A DNA stretch of 16,620 nt from an uncultured Sutterella sp. Its GTDB lineage: Bacteria > Pseudomonadota > Gammaproteobacteria > Burkholderiales > Burkholderiaceae_F. Below are positions 6,742 to 14,059 of this stretch, in pieces (positions within the stretch are counted from its first letter, which is position 1; the number at the start of each line of letters is the position of its first letter). The stretch covers positions 1 to 16,620 of the forward strand of contig CALEAW010000036.1 of assembly GCA_937943605.1 (NCBI GenBank). Reading direction: 5' to 3'. The position numbers and the translations under genes are program-made. The notes under the pieces were generated by a model. That model was not told where the DNA came from. It saw only the letters and a list, made by a program, of their open reading frames with translations, and did not search any database.

Positions 6742-7095
6742 GCGGACAACTCCAAGACGACTGTGAAATGAGGATTGGTTAGTTTGAGAGACGTCGATGA
6801 CGTGCGATTTTGAGTCTCAATGTGGTCGAAACTCACATGCTTATTCTAACGGTAGATGGATGCCAAACGAATCGGCCTAATAGATGATGCCATAAGATAA
6901 TGAATATCGGTATAAGTCGACATTAAGTTTTTATCTATCGAGCTTCGCCTCTTTGTGATGAAAAACTTTGAAAATAGCGTGAAATTTAAAAAAAATGCAG
7001 GTGAACTCGAAAAACAAGAACAAAATCTGTGCTAAACGGGTAAAATCTGCCCAATTGATACACCGCCCCGGTTCTTGGGGCTTATGAGGATAAGC
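6742..7095. other. Divergent intergenic region of the chaperone gene and ppsA
   Basis: AT-rich region with no supported gene. It must contain both divergent promoters. The best plus-strand candidate is TTGAAA-17-AAAAAT (6968-6996); a TAAAAT at about 7041-7046 is a second -10-like site. TGAGT...ACTCA forms a loose inverted repeat near 6810-6835. Confidence 0.4.
6968..6996 (+). promoter_or_regulatory. Candidate ppsA promoter
   Basis: TTGAAA (6968-6973), 17-base spacer, AAAAAT (6991-6996), about 100 bases before the ppsA start. The -35 is good and the -10 moderate. Confidence 0.3.
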
Positions 7096-9465
7096 ATGGT
7101 ACAGGGTCGTTACGTTTTCCCCTTTAGTCAGCTTCGCATGACCGACGTTGATCGCGTCGGCGGCAAGAACGCTTCGCTTGGCGAGCTCCTTAGCCAGCTC
7201 ACGAGCGCTGGCATCCGCGTGCCGGATGGTTTCGCTACCACGGCTGAAGCTTTCCGTCTCTTCTTGAAGGAAGGCGGTCTTGAAGAACGCATCGCTAAGC
7301 GTTTGGAAACCCTTGACGTTGATGACGTTAAGGCGCTCGCCGAAGCCGGTGCTGAAATCCGCGGTTGGATTGAAGCCGCGCCTTTCCCCGCTGAGCTCGA
7401 AAAGGAAATTCGTGAATTCTACGAATGGTTGAAGGATGGTCAGGCTGAAATCTCCGTGGCCGTTCGTTCTTCCGCTACCGCTGAAGACTTGCCGGATGCT
7501 TCTTTCGCTGGTCAGCAGGAAACGGTGCTCAACGTGGTTGGCATCGATGCTGTCTTTAAGCACATGAAGGAAGTGTTTGCTTCTCTTTATAACGACCGCG
7601 CTATTTCTTATCGCGTTCACAAGGGCTTTACGCACGCCGAAGTGGCTTTGTCCGCTGGCGTTCAGCGTATGTGCCGTTCCGACCGTGGTGCCGCTGGTGT
7701 GATGTTCACGATCGACACCGAATCTGGCTTTGACCAGGTTGTTTTCATCACGGCTTCTTATGGCCTCGGTGAAACGGTGGTGCAGGGTGCTGTGAACCCT
7801 GACGAATTCTATGTTCATAAGCCCATCCTTGATGCTGGCAAGTACCCGATCATCCGTAAGACGCTCGGTTCCAAGCTCATCAAGATGGAATTTGAATCCG
7901 ATAAGTCTGCTGGCCGCACGGTTCGCACCGTTGACGTTTCGGCCGAAGATCGTCGCAAGTTTGCCATTACCGACGAAGACGTCATCGAACTCGCCCGCTT
8001 TGCTCGCATCATTGAAAAGCACTACGGTCGTCCGATGGACATCGAATGGGGTAAGGACGGCAACGACGGCAAGATCTACATTCTCCAGGCACGTCCGGAA
8101 ACCGTTAAGTCCCAGCAGAGCAAGTCTGACGTTCAGCTTCGCTACAGCTTGAAGACCAAGGGTCGTCTCCTTTGCCAGGGTCGTGCCATTGGTCAGAAGG
8201 TGGGGCTTGGTCCGGTTCGCATCGTTGAAAGCGCTGCCGAAATGGATCGCGTTCAGGCTGGTGACGTGCTCGTCACGGACATGACCGACCCCAACTGGGA
8301 ACCGGTGATGAAGAAGGCTTCCGCCATCGTGACGAACCGCGGTGGTCGTACCTGCCACGCTGCTATTATTGCTCGCGAACTCGGTATTCCGGCCGTTGTG
8401 GGTTGCGGTGATGCGACTGAACGTCTTGCTGAAGGCGACGAAGTGACGGTTTCCTGTGCTGAAGGCGATACGGGTAATATCTACGAAGGTCTCCAGGAAG
8501 TGGCTGTTGAAGAAGTTCAGCGTGGTGCTTTGCCGGAAATCCCGGTCAAGATCATGATGAACGTTGGCAACCCGCAGTTGGCCTTCGAATTCCAGTCCAT
8601 CCCGAACAAGGGCGTGGGTCTTGCTCGTCTCGAATTCATCATCAATAACAACATCGGTATCCATCCGAAGGTTGTGCTTGAATACCCGAACGTGCCGAGC
8701 GAACTTCGTGACGCTGCTGAACGCTTGTCCGCTGGCTATGCTAGCCCGAAGGAATTCTTCGAAAAGCGTATCGCTGAAGGTGTGGCCACGATTGCTGCCG
8801 CCTTCTATCCGAAGAAGGTCATCGTTCGTATGTCCGACTTCAAGAGCAACGAATACCGTAAGTTGATCGGTGGTTCCCTCTACGAACCGGATGAAGAAAA
8901 TCCGATGCTCGGCTTCCGTGGTGCCTCTCGCTACATCTCGAACCAGTTCGCTGAATGCTTCGCGATGGAATGCCGCGCCATGAAGTTCGTCCGTGACGAA
9001 ATGGGTCTCACCAACGTTGAACTCATGATCCCGTTCGTTCGTACCTTGAACGAAGCCAAGCGCGTGACCGAAATCATGGAAACGCATGGTCTCAAGCGTG
9101 GTGTGAATGGTCTTCGCCTCAACATGATGTGCGAAATCCCGTCCAACGCTGTGCTCGCTGATCAGTTCCTCGACTACTTCGACGGCTTCTCCATCGGTTC
9201 TAACGACATGACCCAGCTCGCTCTCGGTCTTGACCGTGACTCCGGCTTGGTGGCTGCCAGCTTCGACGAACGTGACCCGGCTGTGAAGGCCTTGCTCGCC
9301 ATGGCCATCAAGGCTTGCGTGGCTCGCGGTAAGTACGTCGGTATCTGCGGTCAGGGTCCTTCCGACCACGCTGACTTCGCTGCTTGGTTGATGGAACAGG
9401 GTATTGAATCCATCTCCCTCAACCCCGACACCGTGGTTGATACGTGGCGCCGTTTGGCAAAGTAA
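7096..9465 (+). CDS. ppsA: Phosphoenolpyruvate synthase
   Basis: Makes PEP from pyruvate, ATP and water (AMP and Pi released), the entry to gluconeogenesis; cytosolic. 789 aa against 792 in E. coli. In order: N-terminal ATP-grasp-like domain (VDRVGGKNASLGEL near residues 17-30, SSATAEDLPDASFAGQQET near 120-140), the swivelling phosphohistidine domain with GGRTCHAAIIARELGIPAVVG, and the C-terminal PEP/pyruvate barrel with MLGFRGASRY, GSNDMTQLALGLDRDSG and the catalytic Cys in YVGICGQGPSD. His421 (codon 8356-8358) is the phospho-carrier and Thr419 (8350-8352) the PpsR target, the same numbering as in E. coli. The start is ATG 7096, preceded by GAGGA; in-frame upstream ATG/TTG codons are less likely. 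Biased codon use (GAA, CGT, GGT, AAG) suggests high expression. A terminator follows. Confidence 0.97.
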   Translation: MVQGRYVFPFSQLRMTDVDRVGGKNASLGELLSQLTSAGIRVPDGFATTAEAFRLFLKEGGLEERIAKRLETLDVDDVKALAEAGAEIRGWIEAAPFPAELEKEIREFYEWLKDGQAEISVAVRSSATAEDLPDASFAGQQETVLNVVGIDAVFKHMKEVFASLYNDRAISYRVHKGFTHAEVALSAGVQRMCRSDRGAAGVMFTIDTESGFDQVVFITASYGLGETVVQGAVNPDEFYVHKPILDAGKYPIIRKTLGSKLIKMEFESDKSAGRTVRTVDVSAEDRRKFAITDEDVIELARFARIIEKHYGRPMDIEWGKDGNDGKIYILQARPETVKSQQSKSDVQLRYSLKTKGRLLCQGRAIGQKVGLGPVRIVESAAEMDRVQAGDVLVTDMTDPNWEPVMKKASAIVTNRGGRTCHAAIIARELGIPAVVGCGDATERLAEGDEVTVSCAEGDTGNIYEGLQEVAVEEVQRGALPEIPVKIMMNVGNPQLAFEFQSIPNKGVGLARLEFIINNNIGIHPKVVLEYPNVPSELRDAAERLSAGYASPKEFFEKRIAEGVATIAAAFYPKKVIVRMSDFKSNEYRKLIGGSLYEPDEENPMLGFRGASRYISNQFAECFAMECRAMKFVRDEMGLTNVELMIPFVRTLNEAKRVTEIMETHGLKRGVNGLRLNMMCEIPSNAVLADQFLDYFDGFSIGSNDMTQLALGLDRDSGLVAASFDERDPAVKALLAMAIKACVARGKYVGICGQGPSDHADFAAWLMEQGIESISLNPDTVVDTWRRLAK

Positions 9466-9489
9466 TCGCCTGACGCGTTAAGCGACAAT

Positions 9490-9521
9490 AAGCCTCGTCC
9501 AGTGCACATTGGGCGGGGCTT
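9490..9521 (+). terminator. ppsA terminator
   Basis: AAGCCTCGTCCA (9490-9501) pairs with TGGGCGGGGCTT (9510-9521) over 12 bp including two G-T wobbles, with an 8-base loop and a run of T's (9520-9525). Confidence 0.85.
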
Positions 9522-9585
9522 TTTTGCGTCTATGGTCGGGGCTACTGATGGCTATGGTTCGGCGATTTGTGAAGATTTTTTTCCC

Positions 9586-9629
9586 GACTTCGATTAAGTC
9601 ATGAGGTTTTTATCCGTCTATGCTACATT
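9586..9629 (+). promoter_or_regulatory. Candidate nfeD-qmcA promoter region
   Basis: TGC-TACATT (9621-9629) resembles an extended -10; no good -35 is seen. An inverted repeat GACTT-5-AAGTC (9586-9600) lies just upstream and could be an operator. Weak evidence. Confidence 0.25.
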
Positions 9630-9679
9630 TAAAAAACAACATGATGCTTTTCGAAGTGCTTGGATGGGAGAGTAACAAC

Positions 9680-10096
9680 ATGATATCTACGACAGTTCTT
9701 TGGTTTATTTTGGCGCTCATTGTGATTGGCGCAGAAATGTTTACGGGAACGGTCTATCTGATCGCTGTTGCTGTCGCTTGTGCGGCGGGTGGCGCTGCAA
9801 GTTGGTTTGGATTACCTGAGTCTTGGCAGTTGGCTATTTGTGCGCTTGTGACGATCATTGGTGCCGTGCTAGCGCGTAGCGTTCGTCATCGTCGTCAGCC
9901 TGAAGCCGAAAAGCTTATGCATCTTGACGATGGCCAACGACTGTTAGTTGAAACGGTCGCGGCTGACGGTACGGCAACCGTTCAATATCGTGGGGCGCCT
10001 TGGGTTGCCTCAGCTGAAACGGGTGTCTTAACGCCCGGCTTTTGGGTTATTGCGCGCGTCGATGGCACGCGCCTCATTCTTCGTCCGGCTTCTTAA
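9680..10096 (+). CDS. NfeD-family membrane protein (QmcA partner)
   Basis: Inner-membrane protein of 138 aa, like E. coli YbbK's neighbour YbbJ. Two to three hydrophobic helices occupy residues ~1-70 (TTVLWFILALIVIGAEMF, VYLIAVAVACAAGG, LAICALVTIIGAVLA). A basic HRRQPEAEK linker follows, then a C-terminal OB-fold domain with the NfeD-type pattern G-x-A-T-V-x-x-x-G-x-x-W and a final G-T-R-L-I-L-R-P. NfeD proteins work with SPFH proteins in membrane-domain organisation and quality control. The start is ATG 9680 because GGGAGAG lies 7 bases before it; a longer reading from 9620 has no ribosome binding site. qmcA follows 32 bases later, the usual pairing. Confidence 0.85.
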   Translation: MISTTVLWFILALIVIGAEMFTGTVYLIAVAVACAAGGAASWFGLPESWQLAICALVTIIGAVLARSVRHRRQPEAEKLMHLDDGQRLLVETVAADGTATVQYRGAPWVASAETGVLTPGFWVIARVDGTRLILRPAS

Positions 10097-10128
10097 TTTT
10101 GTTTTCGCGGATTCTTTAGAGGTTAGTT

Positions 10129-11082
10129 ATGGAAATCAGCGGTTTTCTTTTATTTGCACTCGTTCTCGTTGTGATTGCGGTGCTCTTTGCGTTTCAGTCG
10201 GTCAAAGTGGTGCCTCAGCAGACCGCTTGGGTCGTTGAACGTTTGGGTAAATTTCATACCGTACTCACGCCGGGCCTAAATTTCATCATTCCGTTCATTG
10301 ATCGTGTGGCCTATCGTCATTCGCTCAAAGAAATCCCGTTGGATACCCCTAGCCAGGTGTGTATCACGCGTGACAACACGCAGTTGACGGTGGATGGCGT
10401 CCTCTTTTTTCAGGTGACCGATCCACAGCGTGCTTCTTACGGGACGTCTAACTACGTGGTCGCGATCACGCAGTTGGCACAGACCACCTTGCGTTCTGTC
10501 GTCGGTAAGATGGAACTTGACAAGACCTTTGAAGAACGTGACCTCATCAATAAGTCCGTGGTCTCTGCCATTGACGAAGCTGCGCTCAACTGGGGTGTGA
10601 AGGTGCTTCGCTATGAAATCAAAGACTTGACGCCGCCCGCTGTGATTTTGCAGGCTATGCAGCAGCAAATTACGGCTGAACGCGAAAAGCGTGCCGTTGT
10701 GGCTGCGTCTGAAGGTCGTAAGCTCGAACAGATCAACTTGGCCACGGGTGCCCGTGAGGCTGCGATTGCCCAGTCTGAAGGTGAAAAGCAGGCCGAAATT
10801 AATAAGGCTGAAGGTCAGGCTGCTGCGACGCTTGCCATCGCTACCGCCACGGCAGAAGCTTTGCGTCGTGTGGCCGCAGCGACGCGTGAAGAAGGCGGTA
10901 TGAATGCCGTGAACTTGCAAGTGGCTGAAAAGTATGTGGAAGCCTTCTCGCAGATGGCACGTACGAATAACACTTTGATTGTGCCGGGCAATATGGGCGA
11001 TATGTCGACCATGATCGCTTCAGCGATGAAGATTGTCGATGGCGCTAAGGCCGCTCAAACGGGTCTGCCGCCCAAGGCATAA
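10129..11082 (+). CDS. qmcA: SPFH/stomatin-like membrane protein QmcA
   Basis: 317 aa, close to E. coli QmcA (305). One N-terminal membrane anchor (about 4-24) is followed by the SPFH/band-7 domain. Characteristic segments are VVPQQTAWVVERLGKFH, LTPGLNFIIPFIDRVAYRHSLKE, ITRDNTQLTVDGVLFFQVTDP, TTLRSVVGKMELD, and NWGVKVLRYEIKDLTPP leading into a long Ala/Glu-rich helical region (EREKRAVVAASEGRKLEQIN and on) that builds oligomeric cages in the family. Such proteins associate with membrane microdomains and proteases such as FtsH. GAGGT lies 5 bases before the ATG. It forms an operon with the upstream NfeD gene and ends at a strong terminator. Confidence 0.92.
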   Translation: MEISGFLLFALVLVVIAVLFAFQSVKVVPQQTAWVVERLGKFHTVLTPGLNFIIPFIDRVAYRHSLKEIPLDTPSQVCITRDNTQLTVDGVLFFQVTDPQRASYGTSNYVVAITQLAQTTLRSVVGKMELDKTFEERDLINKSVVSAIDEAALNWGVKVLRYEIKDLTPPAVILQAMQQQITAEREKRAVVAASEGRKLEQINLATGAREAAIAQSEGEKQAEINKAEGQAAATLAIATATAEALRRVAAATREEGGMNAVNLQVAEKYVEAFSQMARTNNTLIVPGNMGDMSTMIASAMKIVDGAKAAQTGLPPKA

Positions 11083-11102
11083 TTCGAATCGCTCAAAAAA
11101 AC

Positions 11103-11144
11103 AACGCTTACGTTGGTCCAAAAGGCGACGTAAGCGTTTTTTTT
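11103..11144 (+). terminator. nfeD-qmcA terminator
   Basis: AACGCTTACGT (11103-11113) with ACGTAAGCGTT (11128-11138), 11 bp perfect, 14-base loop, then T8. An A7 run on the left side could allow some function on the other strand. Confidence 0.92.
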
Positions 11145-11265
11145 AGGCACGTTGTATCGCCACACGCTTTTCGTCGTTTCTGTTGAGAAGTCTTTGAGCC
11201 AAGGCCAGCTAACGATTGACGTTGATGTGATTGATTAAAACACCGTGTGTATGAGCCTTGCTCGG

Positions 11266-11271
11266 TATAAT
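11266..11271 (+). promoter_or_regulatory. -10 element of the five-gene operon
   Basis: A perfect TATAAT 63 bases before the chosen start of the first gene. No recognisable -35 is at 16-18 bases, so the promoter may need an activator or use another -35 spacing. Confidence 0.35.
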
Positions 11272-11333
11272 GATTCAATCCTTTTTGTATGGTTGATGGC
11301 TTTGTTGCCATCTGCAATGAGATTCAAAAGACT

Positions 11334-11849
11334 ATGACTGATAAGCCTTCGAGCGGCGCCGTGGTTGCGCTTCCTTCTATTGGCGACCCTGCCGTTTTAG
11401 CCGACATTTTGATGTACAGCGGTCGTGATGCGTTGAGCGTCATGATGACTGAAGATGGTGACCCGAATGACTACGCCAAGATTGTCTTTGGTGTGGCGTC
11501 GATCTTTATGGGACACACTGATTCTTTAGAGTTGCCTGCGGGTTGGGATCCACAGAAGGCTGGTGCCGCCTTACGTCCCGTGTTGGCTGAAGTACTCGAC
11601 GAAATGCCTGAAGAAGATCGTGAGACCTTTGCTGACGATGAAAGCTTGTTGGCCTTGGCTGTGATGACGTGCTTCCAAGAAGCGGCTTCAATCGCTGAAG
11701 CTTGGGCCGAAACGAATGGCGTTGATGATGTCGAGACCTTGTTAAAGGGCGTGTTGCAGGATGATCTTTTTGCTGCGCACTTCCGCACCTGGGCTGAAAT
11801 GATTTTGGGCATTGCACCTGAAGACACGTTTGAAGAGGAGGCCAAATAA
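11334..11849 (+). CDS. Unrecognised protein A of the five-gene operon
   Basis: Acidic, predicted all-helical soluble protein of 171 aa with no signal peptide, membrane segment or motif I recognise. It contains SIFMGHTDSLELP near residue 60-72 and TWAEMILG near the C-terminus. These correspond in order and spacing to L-M-G-E-N-P...W-V-A-R-L-S-G in protein B and F-S-G-E-N-P...W-A-Q-V-F-T-G in protein C, so the three may be diverged paralogues. The start is uncertain: ATG 11334 (used here) or in-frame ATG 11289, which would add 15 residues; neither has a good Shine-Dalgarno. Its stop overlaps the next start (TAATG), which points to translational coupling. Confidence 0.7.
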   Translation: MTDKPSSGAVVALPSIGDPAVLADILMYSGRDALSVMMTEDGDPNDYAKIVFGVASIFMGHTDSLELPAGWDPQKAGAALRPVLAEVLDEMPEEDRETFADDESLLALAVMTCFQEAASIAEAWAETNGVDDVETLLKGVLQDDLFAAHFRTWAEMILGIAPEDTFEEEAK

Positions 11850-12370
11850 TGACGGAGCCTAAAGACCTCAATAATGACGATGTGGCCAAGGAAGAAGCAG
11901 CACCAACGCCAGAACCTGTGAAGCTTGATGAAGCCACGCTTGAGCAGCTTTTAATTGGTTGCATTTGGGACGTGCTTCGTCGTATGCGTCGTGTGTCTGT
12001 GCATGAATTGACACCCGATCAGGCGACTGAAGAAGACGATGCCGTGGCGCGCCATTTGGCTCGTACGCTGATGGGCGAAAATCCTGGCTTTACGATGGCG
12101 CTCCCACTTTGTGGTCCTGCATTGATTGATCATTTACGTGCGACGGTACCTGCTTACGCTGACGATCAGTTGCCCGAAGACATTGATCACGCGAACCCGC
12201 GTGCAGTGGCTGTCTTTATTTGCCGCGACTTCTTGCACGCGATTTATAACATGGTGCGTGATTTAGGTAAGCAGCCCGACATGACGCGTGCGATGTTGGA
12301 TCAAGCAGTGAATGCCACTGCTGCGTTTTGGGTGGCGCGTTTGTCAGGTCGCTCGACGACCCTTAACTAA
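11849..12370 (+). CDS. Unrecognised protein B of the five-gene operon
   Basis: 173-aa soluble protein. The first ~25 residues are acidic and Pro/Ala-rich (probably disordered); the rest looks helical. Residues about 68-90 read ARHLARTLMGENPGFTMALP, closely paralleled in protein C by RWLVNAFSGENPHYEADLE, followed in both by D-H/Y-L-x-x-T and a later H-A segment, ending with a W and a Gly. That supports B and C as paralogues. The start codon shares one base with the stop of gene A, and GAGGAGG lies about 8 bases upstream, inside gene A. Function unknown; no enzyme motif is seen. Confidence 0.75.
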   Translation: MTEPKDLNNDDVAKEEAAPTPEPVKLDEATLEQLLIGCIWDVLRRMRRVSVHELTPDQATEEDDAVARHLARTLMGENPGFTMALPLCGPALIDHLRATVPAYADDQLPEDIDHANPRAVAVFICRDFLHAIYNMVRDLGKQPDMTRAMLDQAVNATAAFWVARLSGRSTTLN

Positions 12371-12381
12371 CGGAGATCGTT

Positions 12382-12879
12382 ATGGCGGGGTGTGGCTCCA
12401 ATTGCGGAAGTGGCTGCTGTAAGGACTTTAGTTCGAAGGCTGAACGGCTACCTAACCTATTAAGCGTTGAAGTGACGAATGACATCTTCACGAAGGCTGT
12501 ACGCAATATGACCTTGCGTGCAGCTCAACGTGACGCGGGCATGATGAGTGAAGACGAATATGAAGCCGCCAAGAGTAAGCTCGTTCGTTGGTTGGTGAAC
12601 GCCTTTTCGGGCGAAAATCCTCACTATGAAGCAGACCTTGAGTGGCATACTCATGGCGGGTTGACCGACTACTTGGCCGAAACCTTCAATTTTCATGGGC
12701 ACGCGCCGCGTCAGGTGCTCACCCACGCAGCATCCCTTTTTGCGGATGATGCGGACAACCTCGCCGTTGAAATCATTCATCGTGGTGGGCCCGATACGCC
12801 ACAAGCGCGTCAAGCGGTCAATCAATTGGGCGGTATGTGGGCACAAGTCTTTACTGGTGTGCCGCCTGAATTCGCTTAA
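12382..12879 (+). CDS. Unrecognised protein C with N-terminal Cys cluster
   Basis: 165-aa soluble protein whose N-terminus MAGCGSNCGSGCCKD holds four Cys at residues 4, 8, 12 and 13 (C-x3-C-x3-C-C) in a Gly/Ser-rich stretch. This is suited to metal or iron-sulphur binding, or to thiol chemistry; that reading is inference. The remaining ~145 residues look helical and resemble protein B (G-E-N-P, then D-Y-L-x-x-T, a later T-H-A, then M-W-A-x-x-x-T-G). It also has several His (EWHTHGG, FNFHGHAP). GGAG lies 6 bases before the ATG, and the gene begins 11 bases after B. I do not recognise the family. Confidence 0.75.
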   Translation: MAGCGSNCGSGCCKDFSSKAERLPNLLSVEVTNDIFTKAVRNMTLRAAQRDAGMMSEDEYEAAKSKLVRWLVNAFSGENPHYEADLEWHTHGGLTDYLAETFNFHGHAPRQVLTHAASLFADDADNLAVEIIHRGGPDTPQARQAVNQLGGMWAQVFTGVPPEFA

Positions 12880-12890
12880 GTGCGGTTGCT

Positions 12891-13172
12891 ATGCCACGCC
12901 ATCCGTTAGAAGAGCATGCACCTGATGTGACGCGCGAGATCATGGGGCGGTTGTCGTCAGAAGCGATGCGTACCTTGCAAGCCGTGTCTGAGATGCGGAA
13001 TCGTCCCGCTGAAGACGTGTTACGTGAAGCGCTTGCTGGCTATATTGCTGACAAGTTGCCGATCCCTGACGTCGAAGCCATCATCCACGAGATGAGCCAG
13101 CGCTTCTATACCTTGGGGTACGCGGTGGGTACGGCGAAACGCTTTTTGCGTGAGTGGTCTGATAAGTCGTAA
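12891..13172 (+). CDS. Small protein D, possibly ribbon-helix-helix-like
   Basis: 93 aa. The segment MRTLQAVSEMRNRPAEDVLREALAGYIAD (about residues 26-54; only the outline is quoted in the pattern L-x-x-L/V-S-E-x-x-x-R-P-x-E-D-V-L-R-E-A-L-x-x-Y) follows the two-helix pattern seen in CopG/Arc-type DNA-binding proteins. The preceding beta strand is not obvious, so this is a tentative match. The C-terminal part is a second helical region with aromatic residues. It begins 11 bases after gene C, with no clear Shine-Dalgarno at ATG 12891; an internal ATG (12942) is a possible alternative. Its position between the C gene and the Fic gene suggests a regulator or an adaptor of the operon. Confidence 0.65.
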   Translation: MPRHPLEEHAPDVTREIMGRLSSEAMRTLQAVSEMRNRPAEDVLREALAGYIADKLPIPDVEAIIHEMSQRFYTLGYAVGTAKRFLREWSDKS

Positions 13173-13184
13173 CGGCTAAGGCAC

Positions 13185-13967
13185 ATGAAACAACAAGCGT
13201 TGCTTGAGACTGATCAGGCATTAGCGCTTCTTCAAACGTTTCCTCCGTTCGATTTGATGACGGTACAGCGTTTGCGAGAAGAGCTGATGTTAGTTTCGAC
13301 GTACGATGCCAATGCGATTGAAGGCTCTTGTCTGACTTTGCGTGAAACGGTCATTCTTGTCAAAGATCGGGTCACCATCGGCCGTAGCGTGCCGATTCGG
13401 GACATCTCGGCAGCATGCGGCTATGCGGCAGCTTTCGAGGCAGTCTTTGACTTTGTGCGAGACCAGAAAACGCTAACGGTTGAGCTTGTGAAAGCATTGC
13501 ATCAGTACGTGATGTTGGGTGAATTGCCTCAAGGTGGCGGTCATTTTCGAGCCCATAACGGTCGCGTCTTAGGTGCGTCTTTTAAGCCAGCAGCACCTTC
13601 GGAAATCGAAGCAAGGTTATCGTCCTTGGTCGATTGGTTCAATCAGAGTCATGCCATGCATCCGATTGAACGCGCAAGTCTTTTTCATGCGACTTTCGAG
13701 ACGATCCTGCCGTTTGAGGATGGCAACGGAAGAGTGGGTAGGTTACTCATCAATTTCATGTTGCTTCAAGCAGGCTACTGGCCAATCAACATTCGTTATG
13801 CCGAAGATAGAGAGCGTTACTATGAGGCGCTTTCTGATTTCAACAAGACGGGAAAAGCGGATGCTCTGACGGCATTGGTAGCCAATAGAGCGAAAGCCGA
13901 GTTGGACTACTGCATTCATATTGCCAGACAGAAAGCCTTGGTTAAACAGATGGGCATTGCGCGTTGA
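13185..13967 (+). CDS. Fic-family protein with Leu in place of the catalytic His
   Basis: Fic-domain protein of 260 aa. Active Fic enzymes transfer AMP (or another phosphate-containing group) to hydroxyls of target proteins, using the loop H-P-F-x-D/E-G-N-G-R-x-x-R. Here the loop is LPFEDGNGRVGR at 175-186: everything is kept except the first His, which is Leu175 (codon CTG, 13707-13709). The upstream helix residues HATFETI are normal. The N-terminal inhibitory helix matches (S/T)-x-x-x-E-G as ANAIEG with Glu46 kept but Ala42 replacing Ser/Thr. A flap-like G-G-H-F-R-x-H-N-G-R-V-L-G is present at 118-130. It is the last gene of the operon, 12 bases after D, with a terminator after it. Activity is doubtful: it may be a pseudoenzyme, a binding protein, or use another base. 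Confidence 0.88.
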   Translation: MKQQALLETDQALALLQTFPPFDLMTVQRLREELMLVSTYDANAIEGSCLTLRETVILVKDRVTIGRSVPIRDISAACGYAAAFEAVFDFVRDQKTLTVELVKALHQYVMLGELPQGGGHFRAHNGRVLGASFKPAAPSEIEARLSSLVDWFNQSHAMHPIERASLFHATFETILPFEDGNGRVGRLLINFMLLQAGYWPINIRYAEDRERYYEALSDFNKTGKADALTALVANRAKAELDYCIHIARQKALVKQMGIAR

Positions 13968-14005
13968 TGTTCAAAAACCAGACGGTTTCTAGATGACCAA
14001 AAATA

Positions 14006-14039
14006 AACGCCTCACGGATGGACTTTCGTGAGGCGTTTT
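14006..14039. terminator. Two-way terminator after the Fic gene
   Basis: AACGCCTCACG (14006-14016) with CGTGAGGCGTT (14027-14037), 10-base loop. TTTT follows on the plus strand and TTTATTTTT on the minus strand. It serves the Fic operon and the converging chalcone-isomerase-like gene. Confidence 0.88.
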
Positions 14040-14059
14040 CGCGTCTGGCTCAAAGGTTG

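Noticed and set aside
6931..9369. An 812-codon open frame on the minus strand antisense to ppsA
   Set aside because: It mirrors ppsA, whose strongly biased codons avoid stops in this antisense frame. The translation is rich in His, Thr, Arg and Val without domains, and ppsA is unmistakable.
11471..11964. Minus-strand frames antisense to genes A and B
   Set aside because: The plus-strand frames have linked starts and stops and good ribosome binding sites; the antisense frames are Ser/Pro/Arg-rich shadows.
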